From assembly GCF_003473485.1 (NCBI RefSeq), contig NC_053044.1:1252501-1316500 (forward strand): 64,000 bases of DNA, read 5' to 3'. The notes beneath the pieces were generated by a model. That model was not told the DNA's origin, did not search any database, and was given only the letters and a program-made list of their open reading frames with translations. Position 1 is the stretch's first letter, and the number at the start of each line of letters is the position of its first letter. Both the position numbers and the translations under genes were made by a program. The DNA comes from Medicago truncatula (lineage: Eukaryota > Streptophyta > Magnoliopsida > Fabales > Fabaceae). Shown piece by piece: positions 1-11,209 of this stretch.

Positions 1-273
1 AATAAAGGACCCTAACACTGCATTCTAAGCGTCACCTCCATATACTTTACCCACCAACGATTGTTAATACCTTATATCATATTTTTTTCAAAAAAAAATA
101 AGAGCGGTTTATTTAAATAATAAACTTTTATCTTGTAAATATAGTTCATATAGTAATTGTATTTTTAGTTCTAGCTCCTATGTATTGACAAAATTCACTA
201 AACTTATGGGAAAAATTCTACTACTAAACTACCACATTCGAAAGCGAATAAAATAAATAAAAGAAATTCTTAC

Positions 274-579
274 CCCTCCATTCCAAATCTTTGCTGCAAT
301 ATGTTGGCCAAAACTCGGCAACAAAGACGTGTTCGAAGGTCCTCCATCGTATCCCTCCTGAACAACTCCCACGGAAGGAGGTTGTGAACCAGAGGCTGAC
401 TGTGATGATGGCATCTCGATATCAATCTGAGACTGGGAACTAGAGCCATCTGGTTCCTCTCTCTGATCACGCCCACGACCACGTCTCCTTGGCGGAGCGT
501 TTAGAACTCGCTCTTTGCGAACAGGAGCATGCAATGCCTCCTTACCACATCGTGTCCTACCAACATCTTCATTATCCAT
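274..579 (-). CDS. N-terminal exon of a plant mobile domain (PMD)-type protein, partial
   Basis: The minus strand reads 102 codons from an ATG at 579 to a GTAAGA splice donor just below 274; the rest of the gene would lie off the left edge. The exon is hydrophilic, with an Arg-rich stretch (PPRRRGRGRDQRE) and Ser/Gln-rich linkers, and ends in GGPSNTSLLPSFGQHIAAKI followed by WNGG. That ending resembles the segment just before the PMD domain in the MAIN/MAIL1 and 'Ser/Thr phosphatase 7 long form' families, which usually read GGP-x-(D/N)-x-S-x-L-x(4)-x-H-x-A. PMD proteins occur both as host silencing factors and inside transposons, and the sequence cannot decide which applies here. Only the N-terminus is visible, so catalytic or domain integrity cannot be judged. 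Confidence 0.5.
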
Positions 580-2363
580 ATCTACAACAACGAAAAAACA
601 AATTTTAATCCTTCAAACATTTTGTACTTAAATATGGTTCCAAAGTTCAATGCATTAACTTTCACAATGTTCTTAACATGTAAGTGTACCTTTTGTCTAA
701 TGTTATAGAAAAATAGTTCAATTCCAAAATCCAATATGAATCAGAGTCTTTGTCATATTAGAGAAAACCACTCTTAATTGGTGAATGTTACAAGCTATCA
801 GCAATGTAATTTTAAGCAACACACCACTCTTAAAATCAAAGACTAAGATAATTGTGTTCTCTTAAGCAAATTGAATATCTGGATCACACAACACACTGAT
901 CAACTACCACCAAAGAATCCCTCATATAACCAAAAACTCATTCACTTGTTAGAAACCCAATTCCAAACAAAAACTAAACAATTACTTAATCTATACCCAC
1001 CATTTTATTTTATTTTAGTTATGCAGCTGTCTAGTTCAGATTTTTTTTTCAAAGCAGGCCTAAGTATAATCCAAAATTCAAACCACATCATATCTCTAAA
1101 CCAATTTAAATATCTTAGCCAGATTCACATTAAACTAGCATTCACATGTCCAAAAAAATAAAAAAAAAATTATATAAAGGACAATGTGCAATCACAAAAG
1201 GGATAGACAAATGTATCAAACAAACATAAATAGGACTTTATATCTTAATATAAAGCAGTCCACACTTCAAAACTATTCACACCACAATGCAAGATACCAC
1301 AAATTTAATTTCAGTAATGGTTCCTACCTCTACAATTTCATGTATAAAAATTAGTCAAATAGATCCTAAACATAACTAAATATTTATGTACAGTTGACTT
1401 CTAATACTCATATATCAATGACACCAAAAGAGAATGCTTTTATTTTTCTTAACCAATAAAGAAAACAAATATCCCATCATCCATTCAAATAACCAATAAT
1501 CCAAGATTGCAATTCATTAAACTATATATTAGCAACCTATATATCCACACCATGAGAGAATTAAAGAGACTATATGACACCAAACTATTCAATTGCTGCA
1601 GATTCACGCTTAACATCTTCAAGAAGTCATATATACAAGTAAATTTAGATCATCAATTTAATAACAGAAAAATGTCAAGACAAAGAAAATAACATTGGAG
1701 GAGGTCCAAACTCTTTGAATGCCTTGTATACTAAAACAATTCTCAATCCCCAATTCTAAAACCCTAAAACAATCAATTAGAGGAGGTCCAAACTCTTTGA
1801 AACCCTGAAACAATTCCCAATTCCCAATTCTGAAACCCTAAAACAACCAATTGGAGAAGGAAGGAAAAATTGGAGGATACATTGGCTTACCTTACCTTAT
1901 TTGATAACAAGAAGCGAGAGGAAGAGTGAGCTGGTGGAGGAAGTGATTCCAACGAGCTGGTGCGTGGTGGAGGAAGTGAGCGTGAGTGAGTATCCAGCGA
2001 TTCTCGGCCTGGAGGAAATAAGAGAAAGAAGAACGTGAGTGAGTTTGTTGTGAGAAGTGTGAGTGATGCTGACTTACCTTAAAATGAAAGAAGTGTTTGG
2101 TTTGTAAATGGGAAATATGTTCCTCCGGTATGTACCTACCGGACTGTTTGGTATTTATATACCGCATCCTTAAAAAAGGTTAATATCGTAATTTTGGGGG
2201 GCCTGTAGAGATATAGGGGGGGGGGGGGGCTAAAAAGTAACCACATATGAGTTTGATAGTTGAACAAGGCCCAAGCCCACTAAAAGTTGTATAGTTACAA
2301 AACCCTAAAAATCAATCAAAATGCAATTGTCTATCCTCCCTTAGCTTCCTCCCTCAGGCAGCA
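580..2363. other. Intergenic/upstream region with an 84-bp tandem repeat and a G14 run
   Basis: No convincing gene is present. Bases 1695-1860 hold two diverged copies of a unit starting GGAGGAGGTCCAAACTCTTT, about 84 bp apart, each followed by AAACCCTAAAACAA motifs. These resemble the telo-box elements common near plant transcription starts, so this could be the promoter or 5' UTR side of the minus-strand gene ending at 274. A run of 14 G lies at 2216-2229. The short open frames here have no family resemblance. Confidence 0.4.
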
Positions 2364-3588
2364 ATGGAGGAGACACAAAGGCAAATTGAAGAAGACAGGA
2401 TGAGTGAATTGAGCGACAATCTTCTCCATCACATACTCTCCTTTTTGAATGCCAAAGAGGCAGTTCAAACTTGCATTTTATCGAAAAGATGGATCAATCT
2501 CTGGAAGACTCTTTCCACTCTTACATTAAGTGTTGATCATTTTAGTACGGAAGAAAGTTTTGAACAGTTCATATCTATGTTGTTGTCTCTTCGTGATCAC
2601 TCAACTGATATCCATTCTCTCGTTTTCCACTTCCAATGGACTCATGTGCTCAGTCGTGACCTATACCTAAAGACTATAGAATACGCCTTTTCGCACAACG
2701 TTCAACACTTTCAAATCCTTTACACCGCTGTTAAACACCTTCCCTCCTGTTTCTTTTCATCTCACACTTTAACGTCTCTTAATCTTACTGGTAAAGATTT
2801 AATGGTTCCCTCTGGTTGGTATCAAATATTCCCATCTTCTCACTCTTTCAATCTCCCAGCATTAACCACTCTCTATCTAAAGCACCTTTCCTTTTCTTGT
2901 AACGATGATGATGATGGTTCTGTCGTCGACCCCTTTTCCACATTTAACATGTTGAATACTTTGATCATTGACCGCTGTGTACTTAGGGGTAATGCACAAA
3001 ACCTTCGCATTTCATGTACCAAGCTTCTCAATTTAACTATACGTATGTATGGTTGCTATTCTACCATCACCAAACCGGATTTCAAAATCTTTTTCGGACT
3101 AGAGTTATATGCTCCAACACTTCATTCCTTTGTTTTCAATGGTGCTGATTATATTCCAAAATTTGTTGGGAGCAAGACCAAGACCAAGACCGTTCTCTCT
3201 TCTATCAAACATCTAACTATTCATTTAAAATATTGCTCGTGTTTCGAGGAGAACCCAGTAAATCTATTCAACTTGCTGGTTGAGCTTGCTAATATCGAAT
3301 CATTGACCATCACTCATTGCGTTCTTAAGGTACTTTATACTCAAAGCTGCTTTTTTGATTGTAATTTTAAATTTTATCATTGACTTGTTGCAACTCTGAT
3401 CTTAATACTTCCTGATTGCTTAGGTTCTTTCCCGCTTTCATAGTTTATTTGAGGTTGAGTTCCCTTCCTTGTGTTACTTGAAGTCGTTGAATGTACGAGC
3501 GTTCCGATCTTCATGGATAATTGCTGAAATGGTGGACTTTTTGCTTCAAAACTCACCCTCAGCAAAGTTTCGCTTCATCGAGAGGTGA
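2364..3588 (+). CDS. F-box/LRR/FBD-type protein
   Basis: This is probably the substrate-recognition subunit of an SCF E3 ubiquitin ligase; the F-box binds SKP1/ASK and the leucine-rich part would choose the target. Two exons join in phase 0: 2364-3329 and 3424-3588 (intron GTACTT...CTTAG), giving 376 residues. The F-box lies at about residues 13-55 (MSELSDNLLHHILSFLNAKE, then CILSKRWINLW). Leu-rich repeats follow (SLNLTGKDL, LTTLYLKHLSF). The C-terminus has the FBD-like block FPSLCYLKSLNVRAF and FLLQNSPSAKF. I chose the first ATG; a second Met at residue 13 is possible. The reading ends at TGA 3586-3588, but GAG|GTGAAA just before it could be a donor joining to exon-like sequence near 4651, so the 3' end is uncertain. 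The substrate cannot be inferred. Confidence 0.85.
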
Positions 3589-3924
3589 AACTTTTTAAAG
3601 ATACATTGTCTTGGTTTCATAGTGTGTGTGTGTGTGTGTGTGTCTTGAATCGCAAATCGCAAAACAAAAGACATGTGCACAATTAAATCATATGTCCTTA
3701 AATTTTCCCATTATGTAATAGTAATACAATTGATGCCTTTTAATAAACAGTTGCTCTCATGAATTTGTTTGATTCGTGTTGGAATGTCTCTTGGGCCGTT
3801 AAAATGATGACTTAAGATCTTCAATGATTATTTTTTTTATAGTTTATTATTTTAGCAGCTTGGTTTAATTTCTGTTTGGTATGTGAGATATAGACCTTAA
3901 ATTATTGGAGATATTGTCTGAAGG

Positions 3925-4895
3925 ATTAAATTTCTTATTTATTGATGATTTATTTGTCTGGTTAAATAAAAATCAACAGCTTGTTTGTGTTCATGCAAAG
4001 CTCTCCTGAACTTAACATAACTGTGTGTGTTTTCAATTGAAATCAGCTCTTCTCTTTGAAGACCTACTGCATAGATGATTACAGGATGTTGGGTTGCAGA
4101 CTATTGGAATCAAGAGAGTCCTCAATGTATTGCAGACTATTATAACAACGACACGCTATTGCTTATCTCTACTTGTTAGACTTATTTATGGTGTCATAGA
4201 TCCATGTAACAGGCCCCCACTTAGAGGGATATGGTTTTGTTGTTGTTTTTTGTACTTGCTAAACTTATTTATTTTCTTGCATTTTACTATATTATTGTTC
4301 CTATTTTATTTCTGTTCCCCTTACTGTTTCGATAGATAGAATTCTAATCTCGTGTCTAATTCCTTTGCATTTTTTCCTCGTCCCTGTCTGTGTGTTTGAC
4401 TGAATGATAGGTTGATTAGTTCTAGAAGTGAATTTATTGCTTCTTATTGAACGATTAACTTTCTTTTTTCTTGATGATTTATTTGTCTGGTAAACTAAAA
4501 ATGAACAACTTGTTTGAGTTCATGCAAGGCCAATAATGTGAATGTGTTGGAAAAGTTCCTTGAATTAACTTAACAGTGTGTGTTTTCAATTGAAACTAGT
4601 TCTATTCAAAGACTTACTGCATAGGTGAACACATGATGTTCGGTTGCAGAAAAAACATGGTGAAGGATACAAAAGTTTTTCCAAGATTATTGGAATCAAG
4701 AGAGTCCTCAAAGTTTCAATGCGTCATAACAAGAATACCTTTTCTTATTTCTACTTGCTAGAATGCCCCTTCACGGACATCCGATAAATTTGGAACGTTG
4801 TTACTTGTTAGGTTGTTGTAGTTTGCTGTACTTGCTAGACATATTTATTTTCTTGAATTTTACTAAAAAAAATTTCCTATTTTATTTCATGCATT
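3925..4895 (+). repeat. Diverged tandem duplication downstream of the F-box gene (about 3925-4330 and 4450-4895)
   Basis: Two blocks share the same order of landmarks: GATGATTTATTTGTCTGGT, AACTTGTTTG-AGTTCATGCAA, TGTGTGTTTTCAATTGAAA, CTACTGCATAG, ACATGATGTT-GGTTGCAG and ATTGGAATCAAGAGAGTCCT. Both end in a CTTGCTAGAC/AACTTATTTATTTTCTTG block. The second copy carries about 65 extra bases after its GGTTGCAG and is open there: from 4651 one frame reads KKHGEGYKSFSK, then IIGIKRVLKVSMRHNK, for about 45 codons after a good splice acceptor. It may be a 3' exon of the F-box transcript or an old gene scrap. I do not recognise the peptide. Confidence 0.6.
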
Positions 4896-6060
4896 TTAAT
4901 TTCAGGGGATTTATATATCAGAATATTTACGAACGGTGTATGTGTTTGATCCACTTTTTTCTTTCTTTAATTTGGAGAGTATGGTGTCGTGTGGATTAGA
5001 AGGTCTCATACAGCTTAATGTCAAAATATCATGAAGTTCATTTCAGAATCTAGTAACAAACAATATGGTAAAAGAACATCAGTATGGCAGAGATCTGTAT
5101 GTTACAACTAGGGGTAGGAATCCACTCTATCTATTAGCGGACTACCATGTAGGCATATGCATGTGCAGATATCTTTTACAAAGAACTTGTTGACCCATTG
5201 GATTTCATCAGCACTTATGATACACATGGTGATAGCATGGGATGTTTAGTTGTCAGCTTAGGCATCTCTTTGTTGAGCTTATAGGAGTAATCTAAGTTGT
5301 AGAAAATGCATATGACAGAACAACAATGCTGCTGCTATTTCAAGGGAAAAACTTATAGCGAGTAATTCACGAAGTTGTTGCACGCTTAGATTTAGATTTC
5401 CTTTGGCAGACAACATGGACTGTTGGATAAAAATAAGGAGGGTCCACTAAAGATGCAATTACACATGATAGAAACTAACATCACTTTGTGATTGAAACTG
5501 ACTCTAAGTAGCATCACTTTGTTATTGACACTACCGTCTATTTCATTTAATCAAATGGCTCATATTTAATTCACTTGATGAGTATCCTTTGTCTCAATCA
5601 TATACTATTATATTTTTCCAATTATTGATAACAAAATCCGTGATACTCCTCTCCTTGTTTTACCATACACCTTCTTGGTTCATTACTCATACAGGGACAA
5701 TTAAATATGATCATCCATTTAAGATTTCAAGTAAATAAATATGCGTCTTGATTTGGTTCGTTGACACCAATCTGATGTTAACGGATTCTAACTCTCTATA
5801 TATATATATGGAAAGGGGTTATAAGAAGGGAGTACCTGATAGCCATACAAGCAGAAGATAAGGGGAAGGATCAACATCATCTCGTGGAGGAAACTGCAAA
5901 AAAATAAATAAAAAAATAAGGTTCTCATGGAGGAAACTGCCAAAAAAACATTATATATACAAAAAAAAAATTTCACCAAATCTCAACCATTATAATTAAT
6001 TGATATAATAATATGCCAATAATAAATGGAAAGAAATCGAATCATTATGAAAAAAGGAAA
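4896..6060. other. Intergenic sequence, one exon-like sliver on the minus strand
   Basis: No gene is supported. At 5833-5894 the minus strand has TTTGCAG, then an open stretch reading FPPRDDVDPSPYLLLVWLS, then a GTACTC donor. It looks like an orphan exon but I cannot name it. A similar TGGAGGAAACTGC sequence recurs at 5929, so part of it is locally duplicated. The rest is AT-rich with simple repeats. Confidence 0.25.
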
Positions 6061-6065
6061 TATCT

Positions 6066-6262
6066 CTATTTAGATATGAGAAATGATATTTGTACAACTA
6101 TTATGTGACAACTGTTGAACAATTTTATCTCTCATACTCACATGAAATTCTTATTCTCTCTTTTCCTTTTTCTCCTCCATTGTTTTTTATTAATAAGAAG
6201 AGAGAAAATCAAAGTTGTCACCAAAGTTGACATCAATTGGATGTACAAATATCACTACTCAT
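6066..6262. mobile_element. MITE copy, family A (ATATTTGTACAAC ends)
   Basis: The left end reads AATGATATTTGTACAACTAT and the right end is its inverse (GATGTACAAATATCA). About 190 bp of AT-rich sequence between them includes CTCTCATACTCACATGAAATTC. Related copies with the same ends and the same internal TACTCACAT block lie near 34960, 59195 and 59396. There is no coding capacity. The superfamily is uncertain because the target duplication is not clear. Confidence 0.5.
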
Positions 6263-6899
6263 ATTCAAAACCCCTTAGTACCAAGATTTCATGCGTACAG
6301 ATTCATAAAACAAACCTCACATAGCCTTTTAAATATAAATATCCTTCTCATCATCACCTTGCTCATCAAAATTATAAATCCCCATCCACTCTACTCTTTA
6401 GAAGGTCCTAAAGAGCCTCAATGACTTGTTCGTGCATTTGGTTCAAAATCAATCTTAGGGACGTCTTGCGTCGAAGGAAAAGCATCTAATTCCAAAGGTA
6501 AGGGCGGTATTCCGTACAATTATATATTCATAATCTCATAAGCTAATTTAAACGTAGAGCCCTTATCCTAATAAGATGAGAAGACTTGAATATAAATAAA
6601 AGAATGGAATAGATAATTTTTATTGCATTTCATGTTTGATGAAAAGGTCTCATCTTTTGTGGCATAGCATGGCATTATGATTTGACTCTCTTGTGCTTTA
6701 GAGAAAATGCTTTGATGAATGTGATGAACATTTTGAAAGAAAGTTTGAATATTTTAGTTGATGTTGTGAAAATGGTGATGATTTCAAAGAGTTTGCATCA
6801 TGCATGGCATGACATGTAGTTGTGTCAAAGGTTGCCAATGAGGGCAATTTACTCTGGTGCCGTAAATTATTATATGAATGTATATGTTGATGAATATGA

Positions 6900-7873
6900 T
6901 GTTACATGATGTTGTTCATAATTGATGAATTATGATATTATGATGTGAAGTCGTTGTTGTTTCTGTTGCCGTTGTTGTCGTTAAAGTTGTAAGTTGGTGT
7001 CAATGTCGTTAAAGTTGTAAGTTGTTGTCGATGTCGTTGAAGTTGTTGGTTGTTGTTGCATCTGTTGCTGAGTCCATGCATAATCATTAAAGCTGGGGGC
7101 TTGATGCCCTGTTGAATGTATAAACATTCATATAAAGTTGGGGGCTTGATGCCCTGTTGAATGCTTGATCATTCATACCACGTTGAGAGCCTATGCTCTA
7201 TAAGTTGAGAGCCTATGCTCTATAAGTTGGGGGCTTGATGCCTTGATTGGTACCACATGCATAGTGCATTGTCAAGTTGATGTTGTTGTCATATTGTCGT
7301 TGATGTCGAGTTGTCGGTGTTGACGTCGTGTTGTCAAGTTGTTGAAATAATTAATGAGTTCTTATTGAGAAATTATGTGAAGCATTAACATTGTTTAATT
7401 GTTGTTGTTTATGTTGTTAAATTTTGTTGATGAATTATATGCTTATTATTATTGAATGTGAATTTCACCCCTTCTGTTTGAATGTTGCCTCTATGTGGGT
7501 AACATGCAGATAACCAGGATTAGCTGCTGATGTGAGTTGACTCTCTCATGCGTCGTCTTCGGGTCGCTCTAATACGTAACGGGTTGAGGATATTTGCATT
7601 GTTTTCCATTTGTTACGTATTACTATGAATTATGTTGATGAACCATTTGAAATAGAATTTTTAAGAAGTTGTTTATGTTGAGGCCGTAGTGTCATTTTGT
7701 TGAATAATGAAATGTTTTTCCGTTGCGATGTAATTTGAATTATTGATAAAAGATGTTTAAATAAATAGTAATTTTACTCTATTTATCTTTTAAAGAAGTG
7801 TGACATTCTGTTTAAGTTGAATACTTTGATTTTTATGTATTATTTTACATGTTGGGAAAACGTGGTGTTACAT
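6900..7873 (+). mobile_element. LTR-like relic, probably Ty3/gypsy (fossil)
   Basis: This stretch has the texture of an old gypsy long terminal repeat: GTTGTTGTCG-rich low-complexity sequence, two copies of GGGGGCTTGATGCCCTGTTG, a GC-rich middle (TCGTCTTCGGGTCGCTCTAATACG) and an end in ...GTGTTACA at 7873. No second LTR or internal region in matching orientation is visible, so it is a solo or truncated fragment. The left boundary is approximate. Confidence 0.4.
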
Positions 7874-7875
7874 TA

Positions 7876-8175
7876 ACTGTTTCGCACTCTTCAATTTTCC
7901 TCTTTTTTGAAAGAATTTCTTTTAAGAATTTAGTATAGGTAGGCATTTGAGTTAAGACATCGGTAAAAGGTACATCAATGTAGATTTTATTCATCATTTC
8001 GATAAATTTCTTGAATTGTCCATCTAGCTTAGACTTAGCAAACCTTTGTGGGAAAGGGATTTTTGGTTTGAAAGGAGGTGGAGTAGTTTCCTCATTATGT
8101 GATTTTTCTCTTTCTACCCTAGTTTCCTCAATTGGTGGCTCGCTAATCTTTTTTATTGTAGGTTGACCGTATTAA
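7876..8175 (-). mobile_element. Ty3/gypsy gag-pol fragment (fossil)
   Basis: The minus strand reads a segment typical of the gag-protease junction of plant gypsy polyproteins: PPPFKPKIPFPQRFAKSKLD, then FKKFIEMMNKIYIDVPFTDV and LTQMPTYTKFLKEILSKKRK. Only about 300 bp survives. It abuts the LTR-like relic on the other strand, so two separate insertions or a rearrangement are implied. Confidence 0.7.
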
Positions 8176-8337
8176 TTTCGAAATAGTCTGAAAAAATAAA
8201 AAAGTGATTGGCTCAATTTTTTTTTATATTCTTACCATAGATTTTTTTCTTATATAATAATCCCTCATTTTCTTCCTATTCCAAATCACCAAGAAGAAAA
8301 AAAACAATCTTATATAATAATCCCTCATTCTCTTCCT

Positions 8338-9788
8338 ATGCCAATGTTGAGGAAGTACTTGGTTCAATTCTGGTTTATGTTTCTCATTGCATCCTCTATT
8401 TTTTGTGTCTCACTACTTTCTCTAGCTAATTATTATTTGGCTAGCAATAATAGTGGAATGGCATTCTTACTTCCTAACATGAACAATGCAAAGCAAGAAG
8501 ATGAAGTATTTAAAAAGTTGCCACAAAAAATTGTGGATCCTTGTTTAAGCCAATATATCTATATTTATGATCTTCCTGCTAGATTCAATGTGGATTTGTT
8601 GAAAGGATGCCACTCTCTACAGAAGTGGGAAAATATGTGTGTTTTCTTATCAAACTTAGGCGTAGGACTTGAGATTATTGAGAAATCAAAGAAAGAAGTT
8701 CTATCAAAGAATAGTTGGTATGCAACAAATCAATATTCACTTGAAGTAATTTTCCACAATATAATGAAACATTACAAGTGTTTAACCAATGATTCATCTT
8801 TGGCTTCTGCTGCATATGTACCATTCTATGCTGGTCTTGATGCAGGTCAATATCTATGGGAATTTAATATTTCCATGAGAGATAAATCACCAAATGAATT
8901 GTGAAATGGTTAGCACAACAATCTCAGTGGAAAAGATTGCATGGTAAAGATCATTTCATGGTTGGTGGAAGAATTGGTTGTGATTTTTGGAGAGAAGGTG
9001 ATTTAGATCATAATTGGGGAACAAAGCTAATGTTCTTGCCAGAAGTAAGTAACATGTCATTTTTGTTAATAGAATCATGTAAATGTTTATATGACAATGA
9101 ATTTCCAATTCCATATCCAACTTATTTTCATGCTACAAATGATGATGAAATTTTTAAGTGGCAAAGGAAAATGAGAAATAAGAAAAGGGATTATTTGTTT
9201 ACATTTGTCGGTGCTCCAAGGCCTGATTCACCATCTTCTATTAGAAATCAGTTAATCGAACATTGCGAATCTTCTAAGAGTTGTAAACGTGTTGGATGTT
9301 ATCATGGTTCTAGTAAGAAAAAAAGTTGTCGCGATCCTGTTCAAGTTATGGATAATTTTCAGAATTCGGTTTTTTGTTTACAACCGCCGGGGGATTCTTT
9401 TACTAGAAGATCAATTTTTGATTCGATTTTGGCGGGTTGTATTCCTGTTTTCTTGCATCCACTATCAGCATACAAGCAATATTTGTGGCATTTTCCTAAA
9501 AACGGTTCTGGTTACTCTCTGTTCATACCTGAAATTGATGTCAAAGAGGGAAAAGTGATGATTAATGAGACATTTTTCAATGTTTCAAAAAGTGAAGTGT
9601 TGGCAATGAGAGAAGAGGTTATAAGACTCATTCCGAGGATTGTGTATCGTTATCCAGGATCTAGATTAGAGACAATTGAAGATGCTTTTGATATAGCTGT
9701 TAAGGGAGTTCTTGGAAGAATTGAAGCAATGAGAAGACAAATTACAAATGTAAACGATTCTTACCATGCAAAAGTTGTCGCCCTTTAA
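8338..9788 (+). pseudogene. MUR3/KATAMARI1-like xyloglucan galactosyltransferase (GT47) with a -1 frameshift
   Basis: Family role: Golgi type II membrane enzymes that add galactose to xyloglucan side chains. The gene is a single exon, as in most of this family. A membrane anchor sits at residues 11-34 (FWFMFLIASSIFCVSLLSLA), and the GT47/exostosin domain starts near residue 65 (IYIYDLPARFNVDLL). The first frame covers 8338-8904 (188 residues) and ends in ...RDKSPNEL-stop. The second runs on from 8901 with VKWLAQQSQWKRLHGKDHF to TAA at 9788 (295 codons) and holds the conserved VGGRIGCDFWR, FTFVGAPRP, FCLQPPGDSFTRRSIFDSIL and AGCIPVFLHP blocks. Relatives read through as NELVKWLA, so one base (a G near 8900) is missing. 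Everything else looks intact. It is either a very young pseudogene or a base-call error. Confidence 0.85.
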
Positions 9789-9794
9789 CAATTT

Positions 9795-11205
9795 GCATTT
9801 TCTTCTGTGCAGGGGCAAATGCTTGTTTATACAAGGGGTACAATGGCTACCCAAAAATAAAATAAAATTATGGAATAAGTAGGTATATTTTTATATTTAG
9901 CTACCCTACCCTTAATAATATATAGTTGGCTATCCCAAGTTCGACTATAGTTGGAATAAATTTTTGTCTGACTTTGATTACTTTCCGGTTGAACTTTGGA
10001 TTACTTGCTCCCGCCTTTTTAAGATTTTGCATATAGGTTCTTATTCAAACAAAAGATTTTGCATATAGGTGGAGTATATATCCAGATCTCCTGGTAGCCT
10101 TAGTTATTGGCCTACCGTTGTTTTTTTTCCGGTCGATGCTCCCCCGACCACATGATACTTTTACAACAAATATGTTAATTACCATTTGTATTTTGTTTTC
10201 TTGTTTTGGTAGCTACTATCTGCTGAGTGCTCCTTGCACCAAATTAGTTCTAGAGAAATGTTATTAAAATATATTTCTTTTCTTTACATCGAAAAATTTC
10301 TAACTTGTAAGCCAATGTAAGGGTAATGAGATGCTCATATAGGGGAATGAGGGATCAGGCAAAATAGGGACAATTGAATACAAATTTGTTAAAACTTTCT
10401 CAGGTTTAAAGCATCTCGCGAAGGTCTTATGGGTTGTCAAACATGGTCAAAGGAACATGAAACTAATAATTTGGTGTGAAAGACCCTTGTCTACGTTTTC
10501 AGCTCAAGATAACGAAAACACATACGATCCAATGAATGAGCGTAGTTTGGGAGAATGTTGTGTTGGCTAACTACCAAAAAACACCACAAAATAAGAACAA
10601 TACCATGCTTAGGGCACCATATACAACCATCGAGCAACAACAATAAAAAAAAATATAATACATGCAATACTCAGGCGGTCAATGAGGGCTAAGACTTGAA
10701 GGGTGTGTTTTAGACACTATCAATCAAATTGTTATTTTGCTCGCAATATACCTTAGTTTATCTTTTGTTCACTTTACTTGTGTTTTTCGAAGAGTAGTGG
10801 TTCTCATAAACCCCAAAAATCCATATTTAACATTATTTGAAAGAGCCGAGGAATCCACAACGGAGGGCCATGGTTTCTTCCTTGGCGTTATCGCTTGAAA
10901 AAAAGTGAAACATTGTTGAAAGCTATTAGCGAAATCCTCAACCAACTTTCACATTCGACAATATTGAATTCAAATAATAAACAGAATTTAGCAGCCGCAA
11001 ATTACTAGGTTAAATTAAACAACTGAAAACGTACAACTTCAACAATTCTGTTAAATTTTGCATTTAACTTGTGAATTGTGGAATATTTATTTACCTGCTA
11101 GTTTTACAACAGCAAATCAACTGCTTATTAAACACTAATCTAATACGCAGCTATGTAACTAATGACTCTTGCATAGCGAATACAGCATATGATATCCAAT
11201 TTGTA
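9795..11205. other. Intergenic region; right part is NMNAT 3' flank
   Basis: I see no gene. A 23-base sequence containing AAGATTTTGCATATAGG is repeated at about 10019 and 10053. The rest is AT-rich and without family signal. The part next to 11210 should hold the 3' UTR of the minus-strand NMNAT gene. Confidence 0.4.
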
Positions 11206-11209
11206 GGAA

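Noticed and set aside
1892-2167. 91-residue minus-strand frame as a gene
   Set aside because: Composition is His/Ser-rich without motif, and it overlaps promoter-like sequence with AAACCCTA boxes. No support.
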